Positions 33,204 through 42,069 of a DNA stretch of 64,000 nucleotides are shown here, piece by piece. Positions within the stretch are counted from its first letter, which is position 1; each line of letters begins with the position of its first letter. Source of the stretch: Haloechinothrix aidingensis (GTDB lineage Bacteria; Actinomycetota; Actinomycetes; Mycobacteriales; Pseudonocardiaceae); assembly GCF_013450155.1 (NCBI RefSeq), contig NZ_JACCKD010000003.1, forward strand, positions 124,001 to 188,000. The letters run 5' to 3'. The notes under the pieces were generated by a model. That model was not told the DNA's origin, did no database searches, and saw nothing but the letters and a program-made list of their open reading frames with translations. A program made the position numbers and the translations under genes.

Positions 33204-36131
33204 ATGACGGAGACCGTGGGAGTCGCAGCGAAGTCGGGCCGGTCCGCCAAGGGCAAGGGCTCAGCGAAGGGGGAAGGCCGCGGACTCCGGGTGGAGCGCG
33301 TATTCACCACCGAGGGCGTGCATCCGTACGACGAGGTCACCTGGGAACGCCGCGATGTCGTGATGACGAACTGGCGGGACGGCACGGTGAACTTCGAGCA
33401 GCGCGGTGTCGAGTTCCCCGACTTCTGGTCGATGAACGCCACCAACATCGTGGTGAGCAAGTACTTCCGGGGTGCGCAGGGCACCGCGGAGCGGGAGAAC
33501 AGTCTCCGTCAGCTGATCGACAGGGTGGTCAAGGCCTACACCGACGCGGGGATCGAGCACGGTTACTTCACGACCGACGCCGACGCCGAGGTCTTCGCGC
33601 ACGAGCTCACCTGGATGTTGCTGCACCAGTACTTCAGCTTCAACTCGCCCGTGTGGTTCAACGTCGGAACGGCCTCCAGCCAGCAGGTTTCGGCGTGCTT
33701 CATCCTGTCGGTCGACGACACGATGGAGTCGATCCTGAACTGGTACCGCGAGGAAGGCCTGATCTTCAAGGGCGGCTCGGGGGCCGGCCTGAACCTGTCG
33801 CGCATCCGTTCGTCCCAGGAGCTGCTGCACTCCGGCGGAACCGCATCCGGTCCGGTGTCGTTCATGCGGGGCGCGGACGCCTCGGCGGGGACGATCAAGT
33901 CCGGCGGCGCCACTCGCCGCGCCGCGAAGATGGTCGTGCTCGATGTCGACCACCCGGATATCGAGGAGTTCGTGCACACCAAGTCGAGGGAGGAGCACAA
34001 GATCCGCGCGCTGCGCGACGCGGGTTTCGACATGGACCTGGGTGGCACCGACATCAGCTCGGTCCAGTACCAGAACGCGAACAACTCCGTTCGGGTCTCC
34101 GATGAGTTCATGCAGGCTGTGTCGTCGCGCACGAAGTTCGGGCTGCGTGCCCGCACCACCGGTGAGGTGATCGACGAGACCGATGCCGGCTCGCTGTTCC
34201 GCTCGATGGCGCAGGCGGCGTGGGAGTGCGCCGACCCCGGATTGCAGTACGACGACACCATCAACGACTGGCACACCTGCCCGGAGTCGGGACGGATCAC
34301 GGCGTCCAACCCGTGTTCGGAGTACATGCATCTGGACAACTCGAGCTGCAACCTGGCCTCGCTCAACCTGATGAAGTTCCTTTCCGAGGACGGCACGTTC
34401 AACGCGGAGCTGTTCGTCAAGGCGGTGGAGCTGGTCATCACCGCCATGGACATCTCGATCTGCTTCGCGGACTTTCCCACCGAGGCCATCGGCGACACCA
34501 CGCGCAAGTACCGGCAGCTCGGGATCGGGTACGCGAACCTCGGTGCGTTGCTGATGGCGACGGGGCACGCTTACGACTCGGAGGACGGCCGGGCGTTGGC
34601 CGCGGGGATCACCTCGCTGATGACCGCGGTGTCCTACCGCCGTTCGGCTGAGCTGGCCGGAGTCGTCGGTCCGTACGAGGGCTACGCGCGCAACAGCGAG
34701 GCGCACCAGCGGGTGATGCGTAAGCACGCCGCCGCCAATGACGCCATCCGTGCCAGGGACAGCAACGACGTCGCCGTGCGGCGCGTGGCCACCGCCGAGT
34801 GGCAGCGCGGCATCGAGCTGGGTGTGCAGCACGGCTGGCGCAACTCGCAGGCCAGCGTGCTCGCGCCCACCGGAACGATCGGCTTCATGATGGACTGCGA
34901 CACCACCGGCGTGGAGCCCGACTTCTCGCTGGTGAAGTTCAAGAAGCTGGTCGGTGGTGGATCCATGCAGATCGTCAACCGGTCGATCCCGCGTGCCCTG
35001 CACTCGCTGGGATACCAGGAGGAGCAGGCCGAGGCGATCGTGGAGTACATCGCCGAGCACGGCCACGTGATCGACGCACCCGGGCTGCGGGCGGAGCACT
35101 ACCCGGTGTTCGACTGCGCTATCGGTGAGCGGGCGATCTCCCCGATGGGGCATGTGCGGATGATGGCCGCCGTCCAGCCGTTCCTGTCCGGCGCGATCTC
35201 CAAGACGGTGAACATGCCCGAGGAAGCGACGGTCGAGGACGTCGAGGAGATCTACTACCAGGGCTGGCAGCTCGGCTTGAAGGCGCTGGCGATCTACCGG
35301 GACAACTGCAAGGTCGGCCAGCCGCTGTCCACAGGCAACAGCGACGCCGCCAAGGACGAGGCGAAGAACCGGGAGGATGCCGCCGTTGACGGCGCCGCGC
35401 AGCAGGAGCCGGTGGTGGAATACCGGCCGGTCCGCAAGCGGCTTCCGAAGAAGCGTCCGAGTCAGACGGTGTCGTTCACGGTCGGCGGCGCGGAGGGCTA
35501 CCTCCACGCGGGCGAGTACCCGGACGACGGTCTCGGCGAGATCTTCGTCAAGCTCGGCAAGCAGGGGTCCACGCTGGCCGGTGTGATGGACGCCTTCTCG
35601 ATGTCGATCTCGGTCGGGCTGCAGTACGGCATCCCGCTGGAGTTCTACGTGAGCAAGTTCCAGAACTTGCGTTTCGAGCCGGCGGGAATGACCGACGACC
35701 CGGACATCCGGATCGCGACCAGCGTGCTCGACTACCTGTTCCGCAGGCTGGCGCTGGACTACCTGCCGTACGAGAAGCGGGAGCAGCTCGGCATCTTCAC
35801 CGCGGCCGAGCGAACCGCCGCGGTGGCCGAGCAGTACGGCGAGTCGGGTTCGTCCGAGGACGACGTCGATATGGACGCCCTGCGCAGCAGCGTCGACGCC
35901 AACACGATCGACAGCGGGGCGCGTGAGTCCGGCGAGGAACCCGCCGCGTCGGCATCATCCATGGACGACGACCAGCAGACTCCGGAGGCGCACACCACGA
36001 CCGAGCTGCTGGAGGCCCGGCTCGGCAAGGCAGCGGACGCACCGCTCTGCATGACCTGCGGGACCAAGATGCGCCCCGCCGGGTCGTGCTACGCCTGCGA
36101 GGGCTGCGGAGCGACCTCCGGCTGCAGCTGA
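33204..36131 (+). CDS. nrdJ: Class II (adenosylcobalamin-dependent) ribonucleotide reductase NrdJ
   Basis: 975-residue enzyme that reduces ribonucleotides to deoxyribonucleotides with a B12-derived radical, without need of oxygen. A Lys/Gly-rich N-terminus is followed by the catalytic barrel: SACFILSVDD, GGSGAGLNLSRIR, the active-site Cys in ASNPCSEYMHLD, the tight-turn region SVLAPTGTIGFMMD. The C-terminus ends with cysteine pairs (CMTCGTKM, CYACEGCGATSGCS) that reload the active-site disulfide. ATG 33204 after GGGAGAAGTG; the GTG just before (33201) is possible. It is in one operon with nrdR. Confidence 0.97.
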   Translation: MTETVGVAAKSGRSAKGKGSAKGEGRGLRVERVFTTEGVHPYDEVTWERRDVVMTNWRDGTVNFEQRGVEFPDFWSMNATNIVVSKYFRGAQGTAERENSLRQLIDRVVKAYTDAGIEHGYFTTDADAEVFAHELTWMLLHQYFSFNSPVWFNVGTASSQQVSACFILSVDDTMESILNWYREEGLIFKGGSGAGLNLSRIRSSQELLHSGGTASGPVSFMRGADASAGTIKSGGATRRAAKMVVLDVDHPDIEEFVHTKSREEHKIRALRDAGFDMDLGGTDISSVQYQNANNSVRVSDEFMQAVSSRTKFGLRARTTGEVIDETDAGSLFRSMAQAAWECADPGLQYDDTINDWHTCPESGRITASNPCSEYMHLDNSSCNLASLNLMKFLSEDGTFNAELFVKAVELVITAMDISICFADFPTEAIGDTTRKYRQLGIGYANLGALLMATGHAYDSEDGRALAAGITSLMTAVSYRRSAELAGVVGPYEGYARNSEAHQRVMRKHAAANDAIRARDSNDVAVRRVATAEWQRGIELGVQHGWRNSQASVLAPTGTIGFMMDCDTTGVEPDFSLVKFKKLVGGGSMQIVNRSIPRALHSLGYQEEQAEAIVEYIAEHGHVIDAPGLRAEHYPVFDCAIGERAISPMGHVRMMAAVQPFLSGAISKTVNMPEEATVEDVEEIYYQGWQLGLKALAIYRDNCKVGQPLSTGNSDAAKDEAKNREDAAVDGAAQQEPVVEYRPVRKRLPKKRPSQTVSFTVGGAEGYLHAGEYPDDGLGEIFVKLGKQGSTLAGVMDAFSMSISVGLQYGIPLEFYVSKFQNLRFEPAGMTDDPDIRIATSVLDYLFRRLALDYLPYEKREQLGIFTAAERTAAVAEQYGESGSSEDDVDMDALRSSVDANTIDSGARESGEEPAASASSMDDDQQTPEAHTTTELLEARLGKAADAPLCMTCGTKMRPAGSCYACEGCGATSGCS

Positions 36132-36155
36132 CCGGCGCGTAGCGCGGACATGTGC

Positions 36156-36200
36156 CGTTGGGGCGAGCGGACCGGACTGCCGGCCCGCTCGCCCCCAACG
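36156..36200. terminator. terminator after nrdJ
   Basis: Left arm CGTTGGGGCGAGCGG (36157-36170 region) pairs with CCGCTCGCCCCCAACG (36185-36200) with one bulged C, around a loop that can itself pair (CCGG/CCGG). It follows the nrdJ stop by about 25 nt. Confidence 0.7.
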
Positions 36201-36220
36201 TGTGGCACGGATCGCATGGG

Positions 36221-36264
36221 TTACCGGCCGGTAGATCTGCTCCATATGGGCTACCGGCCGGTAG
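36221..36264. promoter_or_regulatory. two tandem palindromic operators upstream of the CBS gene
   Basis: The perfect palindrome TACCGGCCGGTA occurs at 36222-36233 and 36252-36263, centres exactly 30 bp apart (about three helix turns). The flanks are also similar (ATGGGTTACC and ATGGGCTACC). Such 12-14 bp palindromes are typical TetR-family operators. They lie 92-134 nt before the CBS protein gene, in its likely promoter. Confidence 0.75.
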
Positions 36265-36355
36265 GTTAACCCTCCGGTGTCTTCCGCGGGCGTCGATGAG
36301 CGGGTTACTCTACAGGGTGCTGCTGTGAGGCCCGTCACGCGAGGGAAGGAACTCG

Positions 36356-36784
36356 ATGCGTATCGCCGATGTGCTCCGCGCCAAGGGACACGAAGTCGCC
36401 ACCATCAGCCCGGATACCGCGGTCTCCGAGTTGCTCTCCGTGCTCGCCCGACACAACATCGGCGCCATGGTCGTGCTCGGCGAGGAGGGCGTGGTCGGCA
36501 TCGTGTCGGAGCGGGATGTCGTCCGCCGAATGCACGAGCGCGGCGCCGCACTGCTCGACGCCCCGGTCTCGGAGATCATGACGTCCATGGTCGCCACCTG
36601 CACCCCCGAGGACACCGTCGACGATCTCACGCAGGTCATGACGACTCGCCGGATCAGGCACGTCCCGGTGATCAGCAACGGTGAGCTCAGCGGCATCGTC
36701 AGCATCGGTGACGTGGTCAAAAGCAGGATGGACGAGCTTCAACACACCAAGGAGCAGCTCGAGGCCTACATCGTGCAGGGTTGA
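36356..36784 (+). CDS. CBS-domain pair protein
   Basis: 142-residue soluble protein made of two CBS domains (about 8-60 and 75-130): TAVSELLSVLARHNIGAMVVL with GIVSERDVVRRM, then DTVDDLTQVMTTRRIRHVPVI with GIVSIGDVVKSRM. Bateman modules of this kind bind adenine nucleotides or NAD(H); stand-alone versions are often stress- or energy-related. ATG 36356 follows GGAAGGAA. It is preceded by tandem palindromic operators, so a repressor probably controls it. The partner protein is unknown. Confidence 0.9.
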   Translation: MRIADVLRAKGHEVATISPDTAVSELLSVLARHNIGAMVVLGEEGVVGIVSERDVVRRMHERGAALLDAPVSEIMTSMVATCTPEDTVDDLTQVMTTRRIRHVPVISNGELSGIVSIGDVVKSRMDELQHTKEQLEAYIVQG

Positions 36785-36903
36785 TGGTCCGCGGGGCGAA
36801 CGTGGCCGGACCCTGTCTCCAGCGATTGTGCACACCGGCCGTATCCGTCCACCGATTCGGCTGACCGCCGCACCGCGTGGGTCGCGCCGCGCACCGTGGG
36901 GGT

Positions 36904-38028
36904 ATGACCAACGAATCGGAATCGGCGGACACCTCCGCCAAGCGACCCGTCGTCCGCGTGCGAGGCATCGCGGAGCTGCTCGCTTCGCTGCCGCAGATCC
37001 TGGGATTCTGGCCCGCGGAGTCGGTGGTCCTGCTCGTCGACATCCATCCGGGCAGCCGCAAGTACGGTCCCGTCATCCGCGCTGACCTGCCGGCCGCAGG
37101 TGACGAACGAGCGCTGGCCCGCCAGTTGGCCGCATCGGTCTCGCGATCGCGCGCCGTATCGGTGACGACCGCCGTCCTCGGTGAGCTCACCGGTGGCCGC
37201 GACGCCGAGCGGCACGACCCGCCGTGGCGGGCACTGGTCGAGGCGATCGGTCGTGAGCTGCGTGAGCGCGGTATCGACCATGCCGCCGCGGTGTGGGCGC
37301 CACGTATCGCGGGCGGCGTCGGCTGGCGCAGCTACCAGGACGCGCGGCTCGGTGGGGTCCTTCCGGAGCCGGAGAGCACCGTGGCAGCCGCTCGCGCTGT
37401 CGAGTCCGGCCTGGTGACGTTCCGGAGCAGGGAGGATCTCCGGGAGCTCGTGGAGCCGGACAGCAGCTCGCGGGGACGCGCCCGGGCCGAGGCTATCGCC
37501 GAACGCATCCGCGCCAGAAGGGCCACTCGGACAGAACCGTGCTCGTCCGAGCATGCCCGGGCCGTCGTGGCCGACGCGCTGGGCAGGTCGCTGGGCGGGG
37601 ACCTCACCTTCACCGACGACGAGCTGACCGAGCTCGCGCTCGCGCTGTCCGACCGTGACGTGCGGGACTCGTTCCTGGCCGCCGCCGCGCCGGAACGCCG
37701 GGAGCTCGCGTGTGCTGCCGCGCGGTTGTGGCAGCTGCTGTGCAGGACGCTACCGGCTCCGGAACGGGCGCAGGCCGCCGCTCTCGCGGGTTACGCGGCC
37801 TACGCGAGCGGGGAGGGGGCGCTGGCCAGGATGGCGCTGGAGGTAGCGCTCGACACGGATCCCGCGCATGTGCTGGCCGCACTGCTGATGCGGGCGCTCG
37901 GCGGGGGCATCGAGCCACGCACCATCCGGCGGATCGCCCGCGACCGGAGTGAGCTCGACCGGTTGCTTCCGCACGTGGGGCCGGACCTACAGGAGCCTCT
38001 GCAGGAGCCCCCGCAGGAGCCTCGGTAG
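36904..38028 (+). CDS. DUF4192 protein
   Basis: 374-residue protein of the DUF4192 family, widespread in actinobacteria and of unknown function. Family features: IAELLASLPQILGFWPAES, VVLLVD, and a C-terminal tetratricopeptide-like helical part (AAALAGYAAYASGEGALAR, MALEVALDTDPAHVLAALL). The last 15 residues are a short LQEP/PQEP repeat coded by three 12-nt units. ATG 36904. It is convergent with galE, 22 nt away. Confidence 0.88.
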   Translation: MTNESESADTSAKRPVVRVRGIAELLASLPQILGFWPAESVVLLVDIHPGSRKYGPVIRADLPAAGDERALARQLAASVSRSRAVSVTTAVLGELTGGRDAERHDPPWRALVEAIGRELRERGIDHAAAVWAPRIAGGVGWRSYQDARLGGVLPEPESTVAAARAVESGLVTFRSREDLRELVEPDSSSRGRARAEAIAERIRARRATRTEPCSSEHARAVVADALGRSLGGDLTFTDDELTELALALSDRDVRDSFLAAAAPERRELACAAARLWQLLCRTLPAPERAQAAALAGYAAYASGEGALARMALEVALDTDPAHVLAALLMRALGGGIEPRTIRRIARDRSELDRLLPHVGPDLQEPLQEPPQEPR

Positions 38029-38050
38029 GACGACGAGCACAGCGGGGCGG

Positions 38051-39061
38051 CTAGTCCGTGCGGGAACGCGCGTACGCGGTGTGGCCGTCGCGGGCGAACG
38101 CCCACGCGTCGTTGACGATGTCGCCGAGGTTCGGCCGTTCCGGCTTCCACCCGAGCTCGGTGCGCGCCCGCTCACCGGCGGCGACCAGCACCGCCGGGTC
38201 GCCCTGCCGGCGCGCGGCCGTCACACTCGGTATGTGCTGCCCGGTGACCTCGCGGCAGGTCTCGATCACCTCCCGCACGGAGAACCCGGCACCGTTGCCG
38301 AGGTTGTAGATGCGGTGTTCCCCTGCGGCCACGTGGTGCAGTGCCCGCAGGTGCGCGTCGGCAAGGTCGGCAACATGGATGTAGTCGCGTACCGCGGTGC
38401 CGTCCTCCGTCGGGTAGTCGTCGCCGTAGATCTGAACCCGGTCGCGCTCTCCCGCGGCCACCTGCAGCACGATCGGGATGAGGTGGGTCTCGACGCTGTG
38501 GCGTTCCCCCCAGTACCGGTGGGCGCCCGCTACGTTGAAGTAGCGCAGGCTCACCGCGGCCAGCCCGTGCGCCTGGGCATACGTGGTGATGGCGTGGTCG
38601 ATGGCGAGCTTGGTGAACCCGTAGGTGTTGGTCGGTTCCGTCGGTGCCGACTCGGGGATGGGCGTGCGGTCCGGGTTCCCGTAGGTGGCCGCCGTCGAGG
38701 AGAACACCAGCCGCGGGGTGCCGTGCCAGCACATCGCGTCGAGCAGTCGTAGCGACGTCGTGACGTTGCCGTGCCAGTACGAAGCGGGCTCGGCCACGGA
38801 CTCGGCGACCAGGGACTTGGCCGCGAAGTGCAGCACGCCGTCGAACCCCTCCGCGAGCAGGGAGCGGGCAACCTCCGCCGCGTCGCCGTGCACGAAACGC
38901 GCCCCTGGGGGAACGGCGTCCCGGTGTCCGGTGGACAGGTCGTCGACGACCGTGACGTCGTGACCCTCCTCGAGCAGACGTGCGGCGCACACACTGCCGA
39001 CGTAGCCTGCCCCGCCGGTCACCAGGAACTTGCCCGCAGGGGAGTGGTTGCCAGCCGCCAT
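38051..39061 (-). CDS. galE: UDP-glucose 4-epimerase GalE
   Basis: 336-residue short-chain dehydrogenase-type epimerase interconverting UDP-glucose and UDP-galactose, used for cell-wall arabinogalactan and the Leloir pathway. NAD motif GGAGYVGS at the N-terminus, catalytic SSTAATYG and YGFTK (Tyr and Lys), and [12 protein letters not shown] 39061. It lies 18 nt downstream of ideR on the same strand, so both are probably co-transcribed. Confidence 0.94.
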   Translation of the reverse strand: MAAGNHSPAGKFLVTGGAGYVGSVCAARLLEEGHDVTVVDDLSTGHRDAVPPGARFVHGDAAEVARSLLAEGFDGVLHFAAKSLVAESVAEPASYWHGNVTTSLRLLDAMCWHGTPRLVFSSTAATYGNPDRTPIPESAPTEPTNTYGFTKLAIDHAITTYAQAHGLAAVSLRYFNVAGAHRYWGERHSVETHLIPIVLQVAAGERDRVQIYGDDYPTEDGTAVRDYIHVADLADAHLRALHHVAAGEHRIYNLGNGAGFSVREVIETCREVTGQHIPSVTAARRQGDPAVLVAAGERARTELGWKPERPNLGDIVNDAWAFARDGHTAYARSRTD

Positions 39062-39079
39062 ACCGCTGTGCCAGCCCGG

Positions 39080-39775
39080 CTACTGCACTGTCGCGAGGAT
39101 CGCGTGGAGCACGTCGGCGGGCACGTCGACCGACTCGCCGCCACCGCTGATCGTGATCTTGGAATCGGCGCCGGTGGCCCGCGCGATCTGTACCGTGGCT
39201 CCGGGTGACATCCCGACCGACCGCAGGGTCGTCATCAGGTCCTCGTCCATCTGCACGTGCTCGGCGATCCTCTTGATGGTGACCGTGCCGCCGCCGGCGC
39301 GGGCCAGGTCGTCGAGGCGCACCAGATTGGACTCGGCCGGTGGAGCCGGGTCGCCCGCACCGAGCTTGTCCAAGCCGGGGATCGGGTTGCCGTACGGCGA
39401 GGTGGTGGGGTTGTCGAGTAGCCGCACCAGCTTGTGCTCGACGGCCTCGCTCATCACGTGCTCCCACCGGCACGCCTCGTTGTGCACGTGCTCCCATTCC
39501 AACCCGATCACGTCCACGAGTAGCAGCTCGGCCAGCCGGTGCTTGCGCATCACGGCGATGGCGAGCTCGCGCCCGTGGTCGGTCAGCTCGAGATGACGAT
39601 CTCCGGCCACCACCACGAGGTTGTCGCGTTCCATCCGCGCGACCGTCTGACTCACGGTGGGACCGCTCTGGTCGAGTCGCTCCGCGATCCGCGCCCTCAA
39701 CGGCACGACACCCTCTTCCTCCAGCTCGAAGATGGTGCGCAGATACATCTCCGTGGTGTCGATGAGATCGTTCAC
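39080..39775 (-). CDS. ideR: Iron-dependent repressor IdeR/DtxR
   Basis: 231-residue iron-sensing repressor. N-terminal winged helix (TEMYLRTIFELEEEGVVPLRA in part, QSGPTVSQTVARMERD), dimerisation/metal domain with HRLAELLLVDVIGLEWEHVHNEACRWEHVMS containing the Cys, His and Glu metal ligands, and the C-terminal SH3-like domain (VTIKRIAEHVQMDEDL, PGATVQIAR). It represses siderophore genes when loaded with Fe(II). GTG start at 39775. galE follows. Confidence 0.96.
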   Translation of the reverse strand: MNDLIDTTEMYLRTIFELEEEGVVPLRARIAERLDQSGPTVSQTVARMERDNLVVVAGDRHLELTDHGRELAIAVMRKHRLAELLLVDVIGLEWEHVHNEACRWEHVMSEAVEHKLVRLLDNPTTSPYGNPIPGLDKLGAGDPAPPAESNLVRLDDLARAGGGTVTIKRIAEHVQMDEDLMTTLRSVGMSPGATVQIARATGADSKITISGGGESVDVPADVLHAILATVQ

Positions 39776-39887
39776 TGTTTGTCCTTAGTCGGGCCGTGCA
39801 CGGTCGTGGGAAGGGGTCGGGCGCGCGATCGGCGCGTATGAATCCCTATCATTCGCCAACGACTTCATCGTAGCTACCGTGCGCGGG

Positions 39888-39949
39888 GGCACGTGCGCGC
39901 GTGGGTGAATGCGCGGTGGGCGCGCGCCGTGGCACGTGCGCGCGTGGGT
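39888..39949. repeat. 19-bp direct repeat upstream of the sulfurtransferase gene
   Basis: GGCACGTGCGCGCGTGGGT occurs exactly at 39888-39906 and 39931-39949, 43 bp apart, in the ideR-sulfurtransferase gap. Each copy contains the palindrome GCACGTGC. It is a possible regulator-binding pair. Confidence 0.7.
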
Positions 39950-39985
39950 ACTCAGCGCAGCGACCTCCTCGGGCAGAATGTGCGT

Positions 39986-40828
39986 ATGGGCCCACTGATC
40001 AGCACCGAGAAGCTCGCGGCGATGCTCGAGGGGCCTGCCCCGCCCGTGGTCCTGGACGTGCGCTGGCGGCTGGCGGGCCCGCCGGGTGCGGAGTCGTACG
40101 CCGAGGGGCATCTGCCCGGTGCGGTGTTCGTCGACGTCGATTCCGAGCTCGCGGCCGCGCCGGGGGAGGCAGGCAGGCACCCGTTGCCGGAGCCAGCCGA
40201 GCTGGAACGGACGCTGCGCGCGGCCGGGGTTACCGGCGATCGAGCGGTGGTCGCCTATGACGACGCGGACGGTTCGGTGGCGGCCAGGGCGTGGTGGCTG
40301 CTGCGCTGGGCTGGGCATACCGAGGTGGCCGTGCTGGACGGCGGCTACGCGGCATGGGTGGCCGAGGAGCGCCCGGTGACGACCACGGTTCCGGACCCAC
40401 CCGAGGGGGACATCGAGGTGCGACCTGGTGGCATGCCGGTACTCGACGCCGACGAGGCAGCCCGGTGCGCGCGTGCCGGCACCCTCCTCGATGCCCGCGT
40501 TCCGGAACGCTACGGCGGGTACACCGAGCCGGTGGACCCACGGGCCGGGCACATACCGGGAGCGATCAACGCCCCGTTCACCGCGCACACCGACGCGCGG
40601 CAGCGCTGGCGCGACCCCGATGATCTCGCGAGGCACTTCGTCGGGCTCGGCGTGCGCTCGGACGCGCCGGTCGGTGCCTACTGTGGCTCGGGGATCACCG
40701 CGAGCGCGGCCGTGCTCGCGCTGGAAGTGGCCGGTTTCGCGCAGCACGCCGGGCTGTATACCGGGTCCTGGTCGCACTGGAGCCGTGACCCGCGGCGGCC
40801 TGCCGCCACCGGCGAGGAACCAGGTTGA
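39986..40828 (+). CDS. Sulfurtransferase (two rhodanese domains, SseA-like)
   Basis: 280-residue thiosulfate/3-mercaptopyruvate sulfurtransferase. An inactive N-terminal rhodanese domain (VVLDVRWRLAG, GHLPGAVFVDVD) and an active C-terminal one with Cys233 in YCGSGITAS. The CGSG-type loop favours 3-mercaptopyruvate, but thiosulfate is possible. It transfers sulfur for cyanide detoxification or cofactor supply. ATG 39986 is chosen; an in-frame extension to 39893 runs through the direct repeats and is Arg/Ala-rich. Confidence 0.93.
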   Translation: MGPLISTEKLAAMLEGPAPPVVLDVRWRLAGPPGAESYAEGHLPGAVFVDVDSELAAAPGEAGRHPLPEPAELERTLRAAGVTGDRAVVAYDDADGSVAARAWWLLRWAGHTEVAVLDGGYAAWVAEERPVTTTVPDPPEGDIEVRPGGMPVLDADEAARCARAGTLLDARVPERYGGYTEPVDPRAGHIPGAINAPFTAHTDARQRWRDPDDLARHFVGLGVRSDAPVGAYCGSGITASAAVLALEVAGFAQHAGLYTGSWSHWSRDPRRPAATGEEPG

Positions 40829-40858
40829 TGATCTCGTGCGAGTGGATAGGGTAGGACG

Positions 40859-42031
40859 ATGCACTCACCAGCGGTCGTGTGGCATTCCTCCCTGCTGTCC
40901 TATGACTTCGGGGCGGGTCATCCGTTCAACCCGGTGCGGCTCGACCTGGCCGTCCGCCTCGCACGTGAGCTGGGCGTGCTCGACGGGGTGTCGCTGCTGG
41001 TCCCGGAGGAAGCCGAAGAGCGTGACCTCGTGCGCGCGCACACCGCGAACTATGTGGACGCGGTCAAACGTGCCCCCGAGGCCGGCTTCGACGTGGGCCA
41101 CGGTCTGGGAACCGGCGACACGCCGGTGTTCGCGAACATGCACTCCGCGGCCTCGCTCGTCGTCGGGTCGACGCTGCTCGCCGCGCGGCAGCTGGCCGAA
41201 GGCCGGGCCAAACGTGCCGTGAACATCGCGGGTGGCCTGCACCATGCGATGCACGACCACGCATCGGGGTTCTGCGTCTACAACGACTGCTCGGTGGCGA
41301 TCTCGTGGTTGCTCGACAACGGTTTCGACCGCATCGCCTACATCGACACCGACGTGCATCACGGCGATGGTGTGCAGGCCGCGTTCTACGACGACCCGCG
41401 GGTGCTGACGATCTCGTTGCACCAGCATCCGATGACGTTGTTCCCCGGAACCGGCTTTCCCGGTGATGTCGGCGGCAGCGGAGCCGAGGGTCGCTCGGTG
41501 AATGTCGCCCTGCCCCCGCGCACGCCGGACTCCGGCTGGCTGCGTGCCTTTCACGCGATCGTCCCCGGACTGCTCGAGGAGTTCCGCCCGCAGGTGCTGC
41601 TCACCCAGTGCGGTGTGGACTCGCACGACGAGGACCCGCTGGCGGAGCTGGCGCTGACGGTGGACGGGCACCGCCGGATCTACCAGGAACTGCGCAGCCT
41701 CGCCGAGCAGTACGCCGACGGGATGTGGCTGGCCGTGGGTGGTGGCGGGTATCAGCTGGTGCGGGTCGTCCCCCGGTCGTGGACGCACCTGATGGCCACC
41801 GTGCTCGATCGGGACATCGACCCGCATACGCCGGTCCCGCCGATCTGGATGGCCTCGGTCGGTGAGGCTGCGCCGAACACCGACCTTCCGGTGACCATGG
41901 GTGACGGTGCTCCGGCCGAGTTCACCCCGTGGGACGGCATGAGTGAGGAACCCGTCGATACGGCTATCCGGGAGACGCGCAAGGCGGTCTACCCACTGCA
42001 CGGGCTGGACCCCAACGACCCTCGTGACTGA
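40859..42031 (+). CDS. acuC: Acetoin utilization-type protein lysine deacetylase AcuC
   Basis: 390-residue zinc-dependent deacetylase of the class I/II HDAC fold. Catalytic features: GGLHHAMHDHASGFCVYND (His-His pair), YIDTDVHHGDGVQ (Asp and His zinc ligands), DSHDEDPLAEL, and GGGGYQ. In Bacillus AcuC deacetylates acetyl-CoA synthetase. The next gene is a lysine acetyltransferase, giving a reversible acetylation pair. ATG 40859 after AGGA. Confidence 0.93.
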   Translation: MHSPAVVWHSSLLSYDFGAGHPFNPVRLDLAVRLARELGVLDGVSLLVPEEAEERDLVRAHTANYVDAVKRAPEAGFDVGHGLGTGDTPVFANMHSAASLVVGSTLLAARQLAEGRAKRAVNIAGGLHHAMHDHASGFCVYNDCSVAISWLLDNGFDRIAYIDTDVHHGDGVQAAFYDDPRVLTISLHQHPMTLFPGTGFPGDVGGSGAEGRSVNVALPPRTPDSGWLRAFHAIVPGLLEEFRPQVLLTQCGVDSHDEDPLAELALTVDGHRRIYQELRSLAEQYADGMWLAVGGGGYQLVRVVPRSWTHLMATVLDRDIDPHTPVPPIWMASVGEAAPNTDLPVTMGDGAPAEFTPWDGMSEEPVDTAIRETRKAVYPLHGLDPNDPRD

Positions 42032-42069
42032 GACCAGGGACAAGCTCTGCGGCGAGAGGGGTGGCTGAG

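Noticed and set aside
33261-35507. 748-codon open frame on the - strand
   Set aside because: Antisense to nrdJ, which is certain from its motifs.
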